Source: Diploscapter coronatus
Lineage: Eukaryota; Nematoda; Chromadorea; Rhabditida; Rhabditidae
NCBI GenBank assembly: GCA_964036155.1
Contig: OZ038423.1
Coordinates: 1,612,001-1,676,000 of the forward strand
Length of the DNA stretch: 64,000 nucleotides
Direction of reading: 5' to 3'
The notes beneath the pieces were generated by a model. The model was not told where the DNA came from. It did no database searches and saw only the letters and a program-made list of their open reading frames with translations. Positions 24,176 to 35,987 of the stretch are shown here, piece by piece. The stretch's first letter is position 1; the number at the start of each line of letters is the position of its first letter. Both the position numbers and the translations under genes were made by a program.

Positions 24176-26363
24176 TTAAACTATTTCGAAAGTCAAATTT
24201 TCATAGTCAACACGAAAAGTCATATTTTTAAAAGCTCTAGGTCTTTCCCTTTCCTGCCAAATAGATTGATAAATTCCTCGTAGAAGTTCGATATATTCAG
24301 TTCGATATGGTCTGTAGGCGAATTGGTTGATTCGATATACATATTCCCATTGTGAATCACTCAGCTCGTGGAATCGGCGTTCAAGCAGACCTCGTTTTTC
24401 TTGGTGCCTGAAACAAGTAAAGTAATTGTTCTGAATCATAAATTTGATGATCTGTAAAATTTTCAATTCTAGATCTTAAAAATTCCTATGTCTATGATTG
24501 CAAACATTTCACTCATTTGTGGGAAATTTGAGTTGATAACTGGAGGATTGTCAAAGCTTAGTGATTCTACTTATTTTCCATCGAGTTCTCATCAACTTAC
24601 ATCCACCATTTCATTTCGAATGATTCCAGCTCATGCTGAGGCGGTAGAGGTTTCTTTCCGAGTGCGAACGACAAAGCCATTCTGGCTTGGATCTCGAATA
24701 GTGGAAATGTTATTGCAAGATGGCAGATTCCTGAAGGAATTGTCATAGATGAATAAGTCATAATAAATTACCAATAAAATAAAGGGAAGTTGGATATCGA
24801 ATGTGCACGACATGCTCGTAGAGCGGAGAAATCATTTGGTTATTGACTTTGATGTCGATTATGTCGGTGGGTAAAAATGCAAACTGAAATTGTAATGTAT
24901 CAGCATATTTTTTCCGTAAAGTCCTGGAGATGTCACCACTTTTTTAAAAAGTTTATCGAAATCCACGAGAAGGAACGCAAATTAAATAGCATTTTCTATG
25001 GTTTTTTTCTTCCATTTTTTAGAAATTTGAAAAAATTACAAATTGATAGATTTCTCTAACCTTAATGTTATAACCTGTGGCGAAGATAACCGTGTCGATA
25101 CTCCCAATCCTCACTCCACTCCTCGCTATTGCTCCATCCTCGACGATTTCCGCTATCTGCTCAGCGATTTGAGTGATATTTGATGGAATGTCCTTGTATT
25201 TTGCATTTCGACTCATTAATGTAACCTTAACGAACATTTTTTTTATTATAAATTTGATTATATTCATTTCATACTTGAACGTTTTGATCCGCTAATTGCA
25301 AGGCAATATCGATTCCAGAAGGTCCCGCTCCGATAATAAGCACATTCTGACCGCGATAATCTGATGCTCTTCTATAGTCGTGGCTGTGCAAAGTTACGCC
25401 TAAAATAGGAATATTTGTTCGTTCATCTTTCCAAAAAACTACCTTTAAACCGGCTATAGTCCAAAGGAATGTATGGGTCGAAGTAATGGCCGTTGCAGAC
25501 GAAGACGATATCATAGAGAAAGGATGAAACGATTCCTATTTCATCTACTATGACCTAAAATATTCTAATTTATGCCTTTTTCCCATTAGAATTTATCATT
25601 TGTCTTTGTCCACTGCCATTCGAAATATTCTTTTCAACTCTTCTTGCCCAGTCCAAATTCCCTTACTCTTATCTTTTGACAACAAGAAAGAAATTGGGCG
25701 AGACCAAGAAGAGGGTGAGATTCTGCCGAAAGAAAGGTATTTGTCATCATAATGGACAAATGAATTACCCTCCATTTTTCGCCTTCTCTTGCCACTTGCT
25801 TGACTGTATGGTTGTATTTGATTGGCAGTCCTTCTGCGTACTTCTTCAGATAGTCTAGGACATCCTAGATCGTGAAAATCGTTCTTTTTTCCTATTATAA
25901 ATTATTACTTGCGAATCCAAAAATGACGGCTTATCATCCGGGTATGGAAAATTTTCGAACATCATCGCTTCTTTTGGGATATTAATTCTGAAAGATAAAA
26001 TTCATTTTTTTAATCACTTCAAAAATCACTTAAGATCGGTATACATGCTAGTGTGGGAGTTTGTTTGATCCGAATAGACCTAAAAATGTTTATAAAAATC
26101 ATATGCATCAGGTCATATCTAGTGAGCTCCTACATTTTTCTTTTGTGTCTCCTAATAACTTTGCAAACATTTATATTCGTCCGAATTCAAAAGTTCAACA
26201 TACCCACGTTCCTCCTAATTGATTCGCTTGTTCATACACGGTGACGTTGAGATCTAAGCATGCTAATAAATAACGATTTACATTTTCACTGACTTAGCTC
26301 TAATGAATGTTTTGCTGCGGCTAGACCCGCTGCGCCGGCGCCAATCACGCAAATATTTTTCAT
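24176..26363 (-). CDS. Flavin-containing monooxygenase, copy 1
   Basis: Eleven exons in phase, about 409 aa. Seen: MKNICVIGAGAAGLAAAKHS (FAD-binding GxGxxG), YEQANQLGGTW, HTSMYTDL, FPYPDDKPSFLDSQ, a CNGHYFDPYIP block, then FRG-like ASDYRGQNVLIIGAGPSGID (NADPH-binding GxGxSG), FATGYNIK, and RRFHELSDSQWEY near the C-terminus. Family role: NADPH- and O2-dependent oxygenation of soft nucleophiles (N or S atoms). It lacks the hydrophobic C-terminal membrane anchor seen in mammalian FMOs. The start at 26363 places the FAD motif at the N-terminus as usual, although the frame is open further upstream. It is closely similar to FMO copy 2 at 34217-35987 and differs by one extra intron after residue 23. 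Confidence 0.93.
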
Positions 26364-27247
26364 ATCCTCAGATAGCGAAAATTCTTTCGATAATTCGTGA
26401 TTGATCGAAGCTGAACATTTCGTATATTTGTCTTGCATTTCAAGATACTCTAGAGGATAAAAGATGAGATCAAGATATAATTTGGTGCATTTTTGCCTAA
26501 TTTTCACTATTTCTGCACTCTCGATCAAATATTAATAACTTTTCACTTTGGTCACAAATCTAATGCTAGATTCATCTCACTAATTTTAGAATGCGAACTT
26601 AATGTAAATTTGTCGCAATTTAAAAATCACTTAACTTTAAGAAGTCAAGCTTATTTTACATCAATAATTAGCCCAATTAACGCTCTTCTCACAATTTTCC
26701 ATCGAAATTCCTACAGTTTTTTAACTGTTTGCAGCTTTGTGCCAACCGGCGAAGATCACTTCGAAGGAATTCCCTTTTATAGTCGAAGAGAGCGTGCAAA
26801 CTCGTAGAAAATTTAAGAATTATGTCAAATTGAATTAAATTCGATTTGATGAAAGACGATTAGTTAGATGACAAATACATGCTGTAATCGATTAGGAATA
26901 ATGCACTGATATGTAAAGGACAGTTAGAAGAAGATTGCATCTCTGCACTGTTCTGTCTTCAGATAAATGCCTAATTCGATATGAAACATTTGATATCATC
27001 ATGTCTGAAAAGACTATGAATGACTGGAATAGCATATGTATTAAAAAATTTTCACATTGAAATTAATTTATAAGAGATTTCTTTGTTCGTAAAAAAATTC
27101 TTCTAAAAATGATATGTAAAATTTAACCATTTTTGTAAATGAGATTTTCAGAGAAAAATCTAAAGACGATTATCAATGAAGTGATAATTGATGTTCAAAA
27201 TGTGAGAACTTCAACGTTAAATGGTATTGCCAGTGCTAACATGAGGG
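26364..27247. other. Intergenic; no feature seen
   Basis: AT-rich region between FMO copy 1 and the SAM synthetase gene on the same strand. The spacing (about 880 nt) is too long for a typical nematode operon. Confidence 0.4.
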
Positions 27248-29105
27248 TCAGATTTTTAACTTTTTCATCAGTTCAGGCGAAATTATGAGCTGTTTTGACT
27301 GCTCCCAAGGAAAGTCTTTGTTTCCGAAGTGTCCATTTTCTGCAGTCCTTTCATAAATCGGACGTTTCAGATTCAGATCCCTAAATTGTCGATAATTTAT
27401 CAAAAGAAAATATTCAAGGGGAAGAAAACTGTATTACTTGATGATTCGTCCAGGCCTCAAATCGAAATTATCATTGACAATCTGTAGCAGCTCATTCCCA
27501 CTGAGATTCGATGTTCCAAACGATTGAATCATGATCGACAAAGGTCGAGCCACGCCGATAGCATAAGAAACCTAAGAATATGAATGATAGTTGAATACCA
27601 CATGGTCTGCGATGTCTTTACCTGGACTAAACACCGCCTGCAGATGCCGGCTTTAACGAGTGATTTGGCTACCCATCGAGCTGCGTAGGCTGCTGAACGA
27701 TCGACCTACAAAGGAGTCGCTCAAATTCAGTCATTTCAGGACGGAACGTCATACCTTAGTGGGGTCTTTGCCCGAGAATGCACCGCCTCCGTGAGCTCCC
27801 CAGCCTCCGTACGTATCAACGATGATTTTACGTCCCGTCAGTCCGGCGTCACCCATAGGGCCTCCAATGATGAACGAACCACACGGGTTGATGTGATAAA
27901 CTGTATGCTCATCCAATAGATTCGCTGGAATCACCGCTTTGATCACCTACAGTTTATGATGAAGTGACGTGCGGAATAATATTTCAAGCTACCTACCTTT
28001 TCTTTGATCTCGTCTCTTAACCGATCCATCTCAATGTCTGGTGAATGCTGACACGAAACTACAACGGTGTGCACTCGCTGAGGAACACAAGCACCGCCGA
28101 AGAAGGAGTATTCGACTGTTACCTAAAATAATGATAAATAATAAAAATGCTATGAAAATTACCTGAGTTTTAGAATCAGGACGAGCCCAAGCAAAGGTGC
28201 CATTTTCTCGAAGTTCGCGCAGTTTGGCATTGAGATGATGGGCCAGTTGAAGTGTGAGTGGCATCGCTTCTTCTGTTTCATCAGTCGCGTAGCCAAACAT
28301 CAAACCCTGCATCAGAATTTGATGACGTGGGAATTCTGGGCCTCACTTAAAGTTCACCTGATCCCCAGCCCCTATATCATCATCAGACTTATTAATGTGA
28401 ACTCCTGCCGCGATTTCTGGCGATTGCTGATCCAGAGCCATCAACACGCTGCATGTTTTGTAGTCAAACCCTAAAAGTATCCAATAAAAAATTCTCGTTC
28501 CAGTAAAAAGATTTGTCTTTAGATGAAAAATTTGATCAATAAAAGACTTATTTGCATAATCTCATAATCATCATTTCACTTTATTTACTTCAGTTTTCTT
28601 CAGTATTATCTAAACGAATCGTGTATTTTTTCAAAATTTCTCTTAGATACTATATCTTATGGACAATCAACAGCTATTAGTAGAGTACCTTTATTGGAAT
28701 CATCGTATCCAATTTTCCTTATGACATTTCGAACGAGTGATTGATAGTCAACGTTTGCTCGACTGCTTATTTCGCCGAGTAGCATTATCATTCCCGTCTT
28801 GGCTACCGTTTCTGTAAATTGGAAAATTCTTTCGAAGGAAAATTAATTTCACGTTTTCTTCATATATTTTATTTCTAGAAAAAATTTTCCCTTACCACAA
28901 GCGACTTTTGCATTAGGATCCTGAGCCAGGTGTGCATCGAGTACCGCATCAGATATCTTTAAAAAATATTGATTGATTGACAATATCATTGGTTATAAAA
29001 TAATAAAACAACAAATTATTTTTTCACCTGGTCGCACATTTTATCCGGGTGACCGATGGACACGGATTCAGATGTAAACAGAAAAGTGTTGTTTTGCTCT
29101 TCCAT
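27248..29105 (-). CDS. sams-1: S-adenosylmethionine synthetase (MAT)
   Basis: Ten exons in phase, about 400 aa, highly conserved. Seen: [17 protein letters not shown] (ATP-binding His), [37 protein letters not shown] (signature 1), [58 protein letters not shown] (signature 2), and the C-terminus [12 protein letters not shown]. Reaction: L-methionine + ATP to S-adenosylmethionine, in cytosol as dimer or tetramer; Mg2+ and K+ dependent. The start follows gtttcag by two bases (trans-splice candidate). Its neighbours act in related metabolism: a SAM methyltransferase upstream on the other strand and a transsulfuration-type enzyme downstream. No lesion seen. The symbol is by family; C. elegans has several sams paralogues and I cannot tell which is the closest. 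Confidence 0.96.
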
Positions 29106-31830
29106 TGCTGAAACTATTCAAATAGCGGAAAATCTAAATGAAATCAGCCTTGAAATGAAATGAATGCTCCCGGACTTTCGAGCAGCAAAGGCCCTATAAT
29201 ATACTCGAAGCGGCAGAGTGGACATGAGAAAAGAAAGAAAGAAAAGATGAGAGAGAAGGAATGATGACAAAATGTTAGAGGAAGCTTCTCCAAGATCAAT
29301 AAAGAGATTTGAGAAAGACAAGAGCACAGCAGCTGATAAACACATTCTCATTATTTAAAAATCACTACTATGCCGCAAAATATAGATCAACTTTTAAAAT
29401 TGAGAATACACATAATGGTTTATCCATGCCATATTACTGTAGAATCTTGATTTTTAATAGTTCTTAAAAGTAAAAAAATTATAATCGAATTAGGAAATTG
29501 TCGTCCTATCCAACATGTTGAAAAATCTCATGTGTGCTGACCATTCATGCAGGATGTGATTTGTCAGCATTTTAGAGTTACGGTTTAAAATCTAGTAGTA
29601 ATATACGGTACACATTAATGTGTTTACTTTTCGTTTAAATTTTCAATAATTTAAATTCATATATACGAAATTATTTATTAGACCGACATGCTATTGGTAT
29701 TTTAGCATCAATATTTATATGCATAACTCAAAAAAATATTGAATTATTCAAATGTAAACTATGATGCACGTAGAGCGATGAAGATCATTTCTTTCCGAGT
29801 ATGCTGCAATTTGTGCAGACCCAATAGAAACCATCAGACTTGGGTATATCATTGAAATATCGTTGAGCATTGCAGGAATTGGGATAAAATTGTGGATAAT
29901 AATCGCATACAGAAGACAGTGAATGAGGCGAAGAATGCAATGAGTAGAAAGAAAACTCTTAGCATTACTGATGAACGCACGGAGAAAGATAATTATGTTT
30001 AGTTCTGTTCGTTAAGGATTTTGTATTTTTCCTTTTATGAGAAAGGCATGCGTAATGCGTACGTGTTAAATTAGCAGAAATATCGTACAGTCTACATTTG
30101 ATGATAAAATTTTCAATCATTGATAATGATTAGCGTTTGCAAAAGTGATGACAAATACGATAAGGAGAGGTTATTCAAATTACAAACCATACCAATAGTC
30201 TATTCTTTGACACAACTTAGACATATCATCATGAATAAATATTCATCTCTTTGATAATCATTTCCTTTTACTCGACTTTATTACGTGATCCTTCTCATCG
30301 TGAACTGTATTGAAAGATTAGTTCATATATTTTTATACTTAGCCAGTCAAACTATTTTAGTAGTTTTTGAAGAGTAGAAATTGCAGAAAGACAAAAAAAG
30401 AGTTGAAAGGAATTCAATCAAAACATACAGTAAGAAGAAATGATGACAATTCAAAAGACGGTAAGGAAAAATTCGTTTCAACGAAAATTGATAATTGGCA
30501 AAATTTCAAAGAACTTGAAATGTATTGTGTAAGCTCATTGAACTTTCTGTAATGTGACTATTTGCGAAGGACTTTCAAAGTATAAATATAAACTTGTTCA
30601 ATCCTTGTATTGGAAACTTCTTCTGTTGCCCTCGGTTGAAATAAAAAAAAATAATAATAATGAACAAATATGACAGACTTTTTCATTGAATTTTTGTTCA
30701 TGTTATGATTCGTACCCTGCCATTATGATCAGGCTCGCTGTATTCGCAACCAACAGAAAGGGTGAGGGAATAGCGTAATTGGGGAGAAATAAGAGAAAAA
30801 AGACGCCAACTGGGAATATAAGAGACCTAATGATCAATATTTGTCAATTCATCCTAATGGAAACTCTTTCTATAATAAAATCATAAATGGCAGTCTAGAT
30901 TTGACAGATTAACAAAATCTCCGAATTCCTCCTTTTCTAGCATTATTTCTCTCGTTTACTATCACGTTACGCTATCTTGTCACTTATATTTCATCATTCC
31001 GTCAAATTCAGGTTTCATCGAAAATTGTTCCTAATCTTATTTGCAAGAAGATAATTTCTATAATCTGTTGCACCCATATTGCTAACATCTTTCAATGACG
31101 ATTACATGTTTGTTTGCATTAATTGCCTTCATTAATTGAATTAGTAAGAACTTATTTGGAAACGTGACAAACAGCAAAACTCGGTCATGAAAGATAAGAA
31201 TCAAATTAAAAAGCGAGAGGAGAAAAGGGTTAGAAAGAGAAAAAAAACCAAATGTCGATTCGGCAAAGAGACAGAAGATGACAAACAGTCTGAATTGCCA
31301 GAGCGCAATCGCTCTTTCTTGTCAAACGTGGAGAAAACAACTGACCTTTCTTCTGCTCCTATGCAGCATAATAACTTATTGCACTCCGCGTCTTTTCTGT
31401 TGGCATTTTCTGTGTTCAATTATTTTTCCCGCTCTACTTTTATTTATCGATTTTTCGAGTATATGTTGCACATGAAAAATATAAAAGTAGTCATTGCGCA
31501 CCAAAAGTAATTTATGCATCCTAAAATAGACTGACACCTTACCCTACCATTGCCTTCCCCTTTAGCTTTTCTCTAAATGCAACTTAACTTTGGCTGGGCA
31601 GATTCATGATGATACTTACGCAGTTCAAATCATTTTGGGAGCGATGGTAGTTCCATTTTTATAAGTTTGATCCTATATTATAGACTAATCTTTTTATTCG
31701 TGTATCATAGTGAGTCCAGGAATGATTTACTCAATTTGTTAATTCGTTAGTTTATGTAAACAATATAAGTTTGGTACGCAAAGACTGTTTCCTAGCTTAT
31801 CTAAAATTAAAAAAATATTTTCAGATAATA
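29106..31830. other. Divergent intergenic region, SAM synthetase / methyltransferase
   Basis: 2.7 kb between two divergently transcribed SAM-related genes, so it probably holds both promoters. A GATA-type site lies at 29334-29339. Open frames at 31187-31510 are low-complexity (Lys/Arg/Glu) and were not accepted as genes. Confidence 0.45.
29334..29339 (+). promoter_or_regulatory. GATA-type site (TGATAA) upstream of SAM synthetase
   Basis: agcTGATAAa lies about 230 nt upstream of the SAM synthetase ATG. In nematodes TGATAA sites bind ELT-family GATA factors in intestine and epidermis. Such short motifs occur often by chance in AT-rich DNA. Confidence 0.25.
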
Positions 31831-33880
31831 ATGTCGGACGTTCCTCCGTTCCAGCAACGACTTATGGTAAATTTTATATGAATTTTCAAAAAATATCAGC
31901 CAAGAGATATCTTTAGTCTTAAATTAAAATTTGAGATGGAAAAATTTATACACTCCTGTTAAATCGTATCTAAATGAAGTCGACGATGGTTTAAAGATTT
32001 TTTTTCCAGAACCTAGTTATGGAATCGATGCTCGCGAGCGGTGTAGCTCTGGGTAGCAAACTTGGCCTTTTCGAAGCTCTGGCCACTATTGGATCGCCAG
32101 AAAAACCAGCCACTCCGAAAGAGGTCGCTGATAAGGCTGGATGCAAAGAAAGGCTAGTGTGTTATCGTTGTTTTCTGAGCAATGAAGAACATCGATGACC
32201 TCTTTAGATACGTAAAAGAATGGCTCGGCGCTATGGCATGCGGAGATCTAATCGAGGTCACAGAGGATGAAACATTCTACATCAAACCAGAAAATGCTCA
32301 GGTTAGGAAAATTTCGCATTTCATGAAATGTTCTTGATGATTTCAGTTTCTCAATAGCCAAAATCTTGCAATCACGCAGCCTTCGATGAATCTGGCCATG
32401 TTAGAGCCCTATCCCAAATTACTCCAGGTCATCAAGAAAGATGGGCCGCTCGGTACCTCAAAACTCAAAACTCGAAAATGATCAAATTTAAGGGCTGTCG
32501 TATGAGAACTACAGTAATTTCTACGGCGAGATGTCTCGAGTCAGCGAATCACTTCATCGAGCTCACATGTTCAGCGACTTTATTCCGCTCACAGGAATGA
32601 AGGTATAGTAGAGAGTAGTATTATCATCAAGAAATCCCTAACCCGAACATTAGGAAAAAAAATACCTACAATATCACAGAAAATATTAGAGTTATAAAAG
32701 AAATAGAAATAATCTCTAGCCTCTTTACCGAAAGCCAACTATTCAAAAATTCTAGGACTGTAAAAATGTTTTTTTCCAAATTTATCATCGTAAATTTTTT
32801 AGAACTATTTTCCAGGACAAATTGGAAGCTGGTGGAATAAAAGTGGTTGACGTAGGGTGTGGAAATGGATTCCATGCAGCACTACTGGCAGAACACTATC
32901 CCAAGTGCCAGTTTGTTGGCGTGGATCTCTCACAAACCGCCATCGCTGAAGCGAAAAAGCGAAAGTAAGATTTTCGACGACCTGAAAACTGCATGGCATC
33001 ATGACACATATCGCGGCAGATCTAGGGAGGATGGTCATCAGAAGGCCTTGCGACCTATTCCCAATGCATTTTATTAACAAATCCCTTTCTATGATCTGTA
33101 GTTAGTAAAAATTTTTGCCAATGCAACCTTATATCATAACTAATTTTACTTTTGCGATCTACCTCCTATATATTTTCTTCGTTTGACGAAAGCGCTCCCT
33201 AGGTTTGTATTGTGATGAAATATTGAGGGAATTCATAGCTTATCTTACTTTTTCCTACAACATTTTGCCTATAACTCGTGGCATGACGTTTCAGCGATCT
33301 CCAAATAGCCTTATTTTCCATGAAATATATTTTATTTTCAATTTCTTTAGGAAAGAAGCCAATGGTGAATCGTTCACGAACCTCGAGTTTCACGTGATGG
33401 ATGCAGGAAACTTATCGCCCGATTGGACAGGAGAGTTCGATTTGGCACTGATTTTCGACGCTTGCCACGACCAGATGAGACCTGATTTGGTAAGTGAAAG
33501 GGCAAACATTCCACACCCGATTCCATTTCAGTGTCTCAAAGAAATCCATCGTGTTCTGAAGCCGGGTTGCAAATTGGCGATGGTAGAAATCAAGGGAACC
33601 AGTAATATTTTTAAGGACAAACAGGCGTATGGAAAAGCTGCTCTGTTCCCATACACGGCATCTCTCCTTCACTGCTTGCCCGTTGGAAGCAATTCTCCAG
33701 GTTTTCGGAATAATAAAATATTTACAAGGAAATTGATAACTTTCAGATGCATTATGTCTTGGAGCTGCTTGGGGACAAGCGAAGGCAGAGTCTCTGATCA
33801 AATCAGCGGGATTCTCGAAGGTCGACATTATGGACACACCTTTCTTCGCAATCAACGTTCTCTACATCTGTCACAAGTAA
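31831..33880 (+). CDS. SAM-dependent methyltransferase, nematode Rv2258c-like family
   Basis: Nine exons in phase, about 359 aa. N-terminal part (about 1-100) is a winged-helix-like region (ASGVALGSKLGLFEAL ... PKEVADKAG). The catalytic domain shows motif I KVVDVGCGNGFHAALLAEH, the acidic motif II (CQFVGVDLS), DLALIFDACHDQ and LKEIHRVLKPGCKLAMVEIK. This build matches a multi-copy nematode family of cytosolic methyltransferases whose substrates are mostly unknown. The start lies 6 nt after tttcag. The second exon ends GAAAG followed by a GC donor (32153). An aataaa at 33968-33973 follows the stop by 88 nt. It lies head-to-head with SAM synthetase, its likely cofactor source. Confidence 0.9.
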
Positions 33881-33967
33881 TATGAATCCAGAAATCTAAA
33901 AATAGAAACCCATGAAATAGTGATGATTATGTTAACCATTGCTATTTTGATAAATTTATGAAAACTG

Positions 33968-33973
33968 AATAAA
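33968..33973 (+). terminator. Poly(A) signal of the methyltransferase gene
   Basis: aataaa, 88 nt after the stop codon, at a normal distance for nematode 3' ends. Confidence 0.5.
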
Positions 33974-34216
33974 TTTTGTAAAGAAATTGTCTCATATTAA
34001 ATTTTAAAAAGCAATTGAAAGGAAGAGTAATAAAATGAAAGTAAAACTCAATTACAGCTATATTTAGAATGATGTCAAATGTGATCAAGTATTCGAAGAA
34101 ATTGCAGAGAATTGTGATTGAGCTAAATTTCGAACAAACAATATGATTTTTGCAACGATTTCAACATTATATCAGAAATAAAAGTAGTCAAGAATAAACA
34201 GGCTAAGATAAAACTA

Positions 34217-35987
34217 CTAAATTAGCTCAAACGTTAATTTTTTTAGATCCACTCGATAATTTTTATCCCTGAAAGTTCGATGCGATTTCTTCCTGTATTC
34301 ATGGATGCAATCAAGCATTTTTCGTAGAAACTCAATATATTCGGATTTGTATTGCCTGTAGGAGAATTTGTTGATTCGATGTGCGTATTCCCATTGTGAT
34401 TCAAGGAGCTCATGAAACCGTCGTTCATCCAAGCCACGCTCTGCCTGGTGTCTAGAAGAATAAGAGATGAAATAGATTTAAAAATAAGATGTATTTATCA
34501 TAAACTTGAATATTTTTCATACTAAACTATTCGTTTTTTTCATATTTATTAAACTTACTTCATCCATTTTGCTTCAAAAGAACCCAACTCATCTTGAGAT
34601 GGGAGTGGAGTTTTCTCCAATGCGAAGGATAATGCCATTCTGACTTGGATCTCGAATAATGGAAATGTTATTGACAAATTGAAGAGTCCTGAAATAGGAT
34701 TAATAAGAAATTGGACTAATTTATGAGAATTTACCGATAAAGTACAAAGATTTGGGATACCGCACATGAACTACATGCTCATAAAGAGGGGAAAGCATTT
34801 GGTTATCGGCTTTGATTTCTATTATATCAGAGGACAGAAATGGGAACTGAAATTTCATAGCTGAACAAATATTCTCATAATAGTTTACCTTTATGTTATA
34901 CCCAGTGCAAAAGATTATCGTATCGATATTTTCGATTCTTATTCCGCTAGTTGTTATCGCTCCATCCTCGGTAATTTCCTCCACATGCTCAACAATTTGA
35001 ACGATATTTGTTGGGGTATCCTTGTATACTGCCTTTTTGCTCACCATCGTTACCTGTTTCGATATAATTTAGTGCTTTTTTCTATTCTTTCGGTACTTGA
35101 ACGTTTTGTTCCGCCAATTGTAAAGCTACATCGATTCCAGAAGGGCCTGCGCCAATGACTAGAACTTTCTGATCGCGAAACTCGGATGCTCTCCTATAGT
35201 CGTGGCTGTGCAATATTCTTCCTAAGATGAAATATGCTTGTTTACGAATATCGCTAGTTTACCTTTGAATCGACCATAATCTAAAGGTATCCTAGGATCA
35301 AAGAAATGTCCATTACAAACGAAAATAATATCGTAAAGATAATATGATATGGAGTCATTAGATCTCACAGCGACCTGCAAATATTAGATTCTTTTCTTAA
35401 TATGGTTAGATGAATACCTTCCACTTTTCAGCCTCGCGCGAAACTTGCATCACTTCATGATTGAACTTGATCGGCAATCCCTCTGCATACTTTACTAGGT
35501 AATCAAGGATATTCTGAAGCAGCATTTAGTTCTCTCACTATTTCCTGCGTAATAAATTTGTGCAATTTACCTGCGAATTTAGAAATGATGGTAAATATTC
35601 TGGGTATGGAAAATGTTCAAACATCATCGTTTCTTTCGTTAAGTTCGTTCTAAAATGGTAATGAAGAGGATTGAGTAAGTTTTGAAATCTACCTTAAGTT
35701 GTAGTACATACTAGTGTGGCAGTTTGTTTCGTCTGTATAAACCTGAAAATTTTAACATATTAAAAATATACAGAGCAGGTAAAACCATTTCTGAAAAAAA
35801 ATAATAGTATTTCGACTAAAAATGACCTGCAACAATGCGATTTTTAAATTATTTATCATTGACATACCCAGATTCCGCCAATTTTGTCAGTCTGCTCGTA
35901 GACAGTCACATTGAGGTTCAGTTCCAGGGCATGTTTGGCTGCAACCAGACCTGACGCTCCTGCACCAATCACGCAAACGTCCTTCAT
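34217..35987 (-). CDS. Flavin-containing monooxygenase, copy 2
   Basis: Ten exons in phase, about 410 aa. Seen: MKDVCVIGAGASGLVAAKHA (FAD site), YEQTDKIGGIW, HTSMYYNL, FPYPEYLPSFLNSQ, CNGHFFDPRIP, KVLVIGAGPSGIDVALQLAE (NADPH site), FCTGYNIK and RRFHELLESQWEYAHRI. The role is as for other FMOs: NADPH-dependent oxygenation of N- or S-containing substrates. It aligns along its whole length with copy 1; intron positions agree except that copy 2 lacks the intron after residue 23. The start follows tttcag by 6 nt. The tail-to-tail methyltransferase gene ends only 337 nt away, so the 3' regions of the two transcripts may come close. Confidence 0.93.

Noticed and set aside
31187..31510. Lys/Arg/Glu-rich open frame on + strand
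   Set aside because: Low complexity, overlapped by frames on the other strand, no splice sites in phase.
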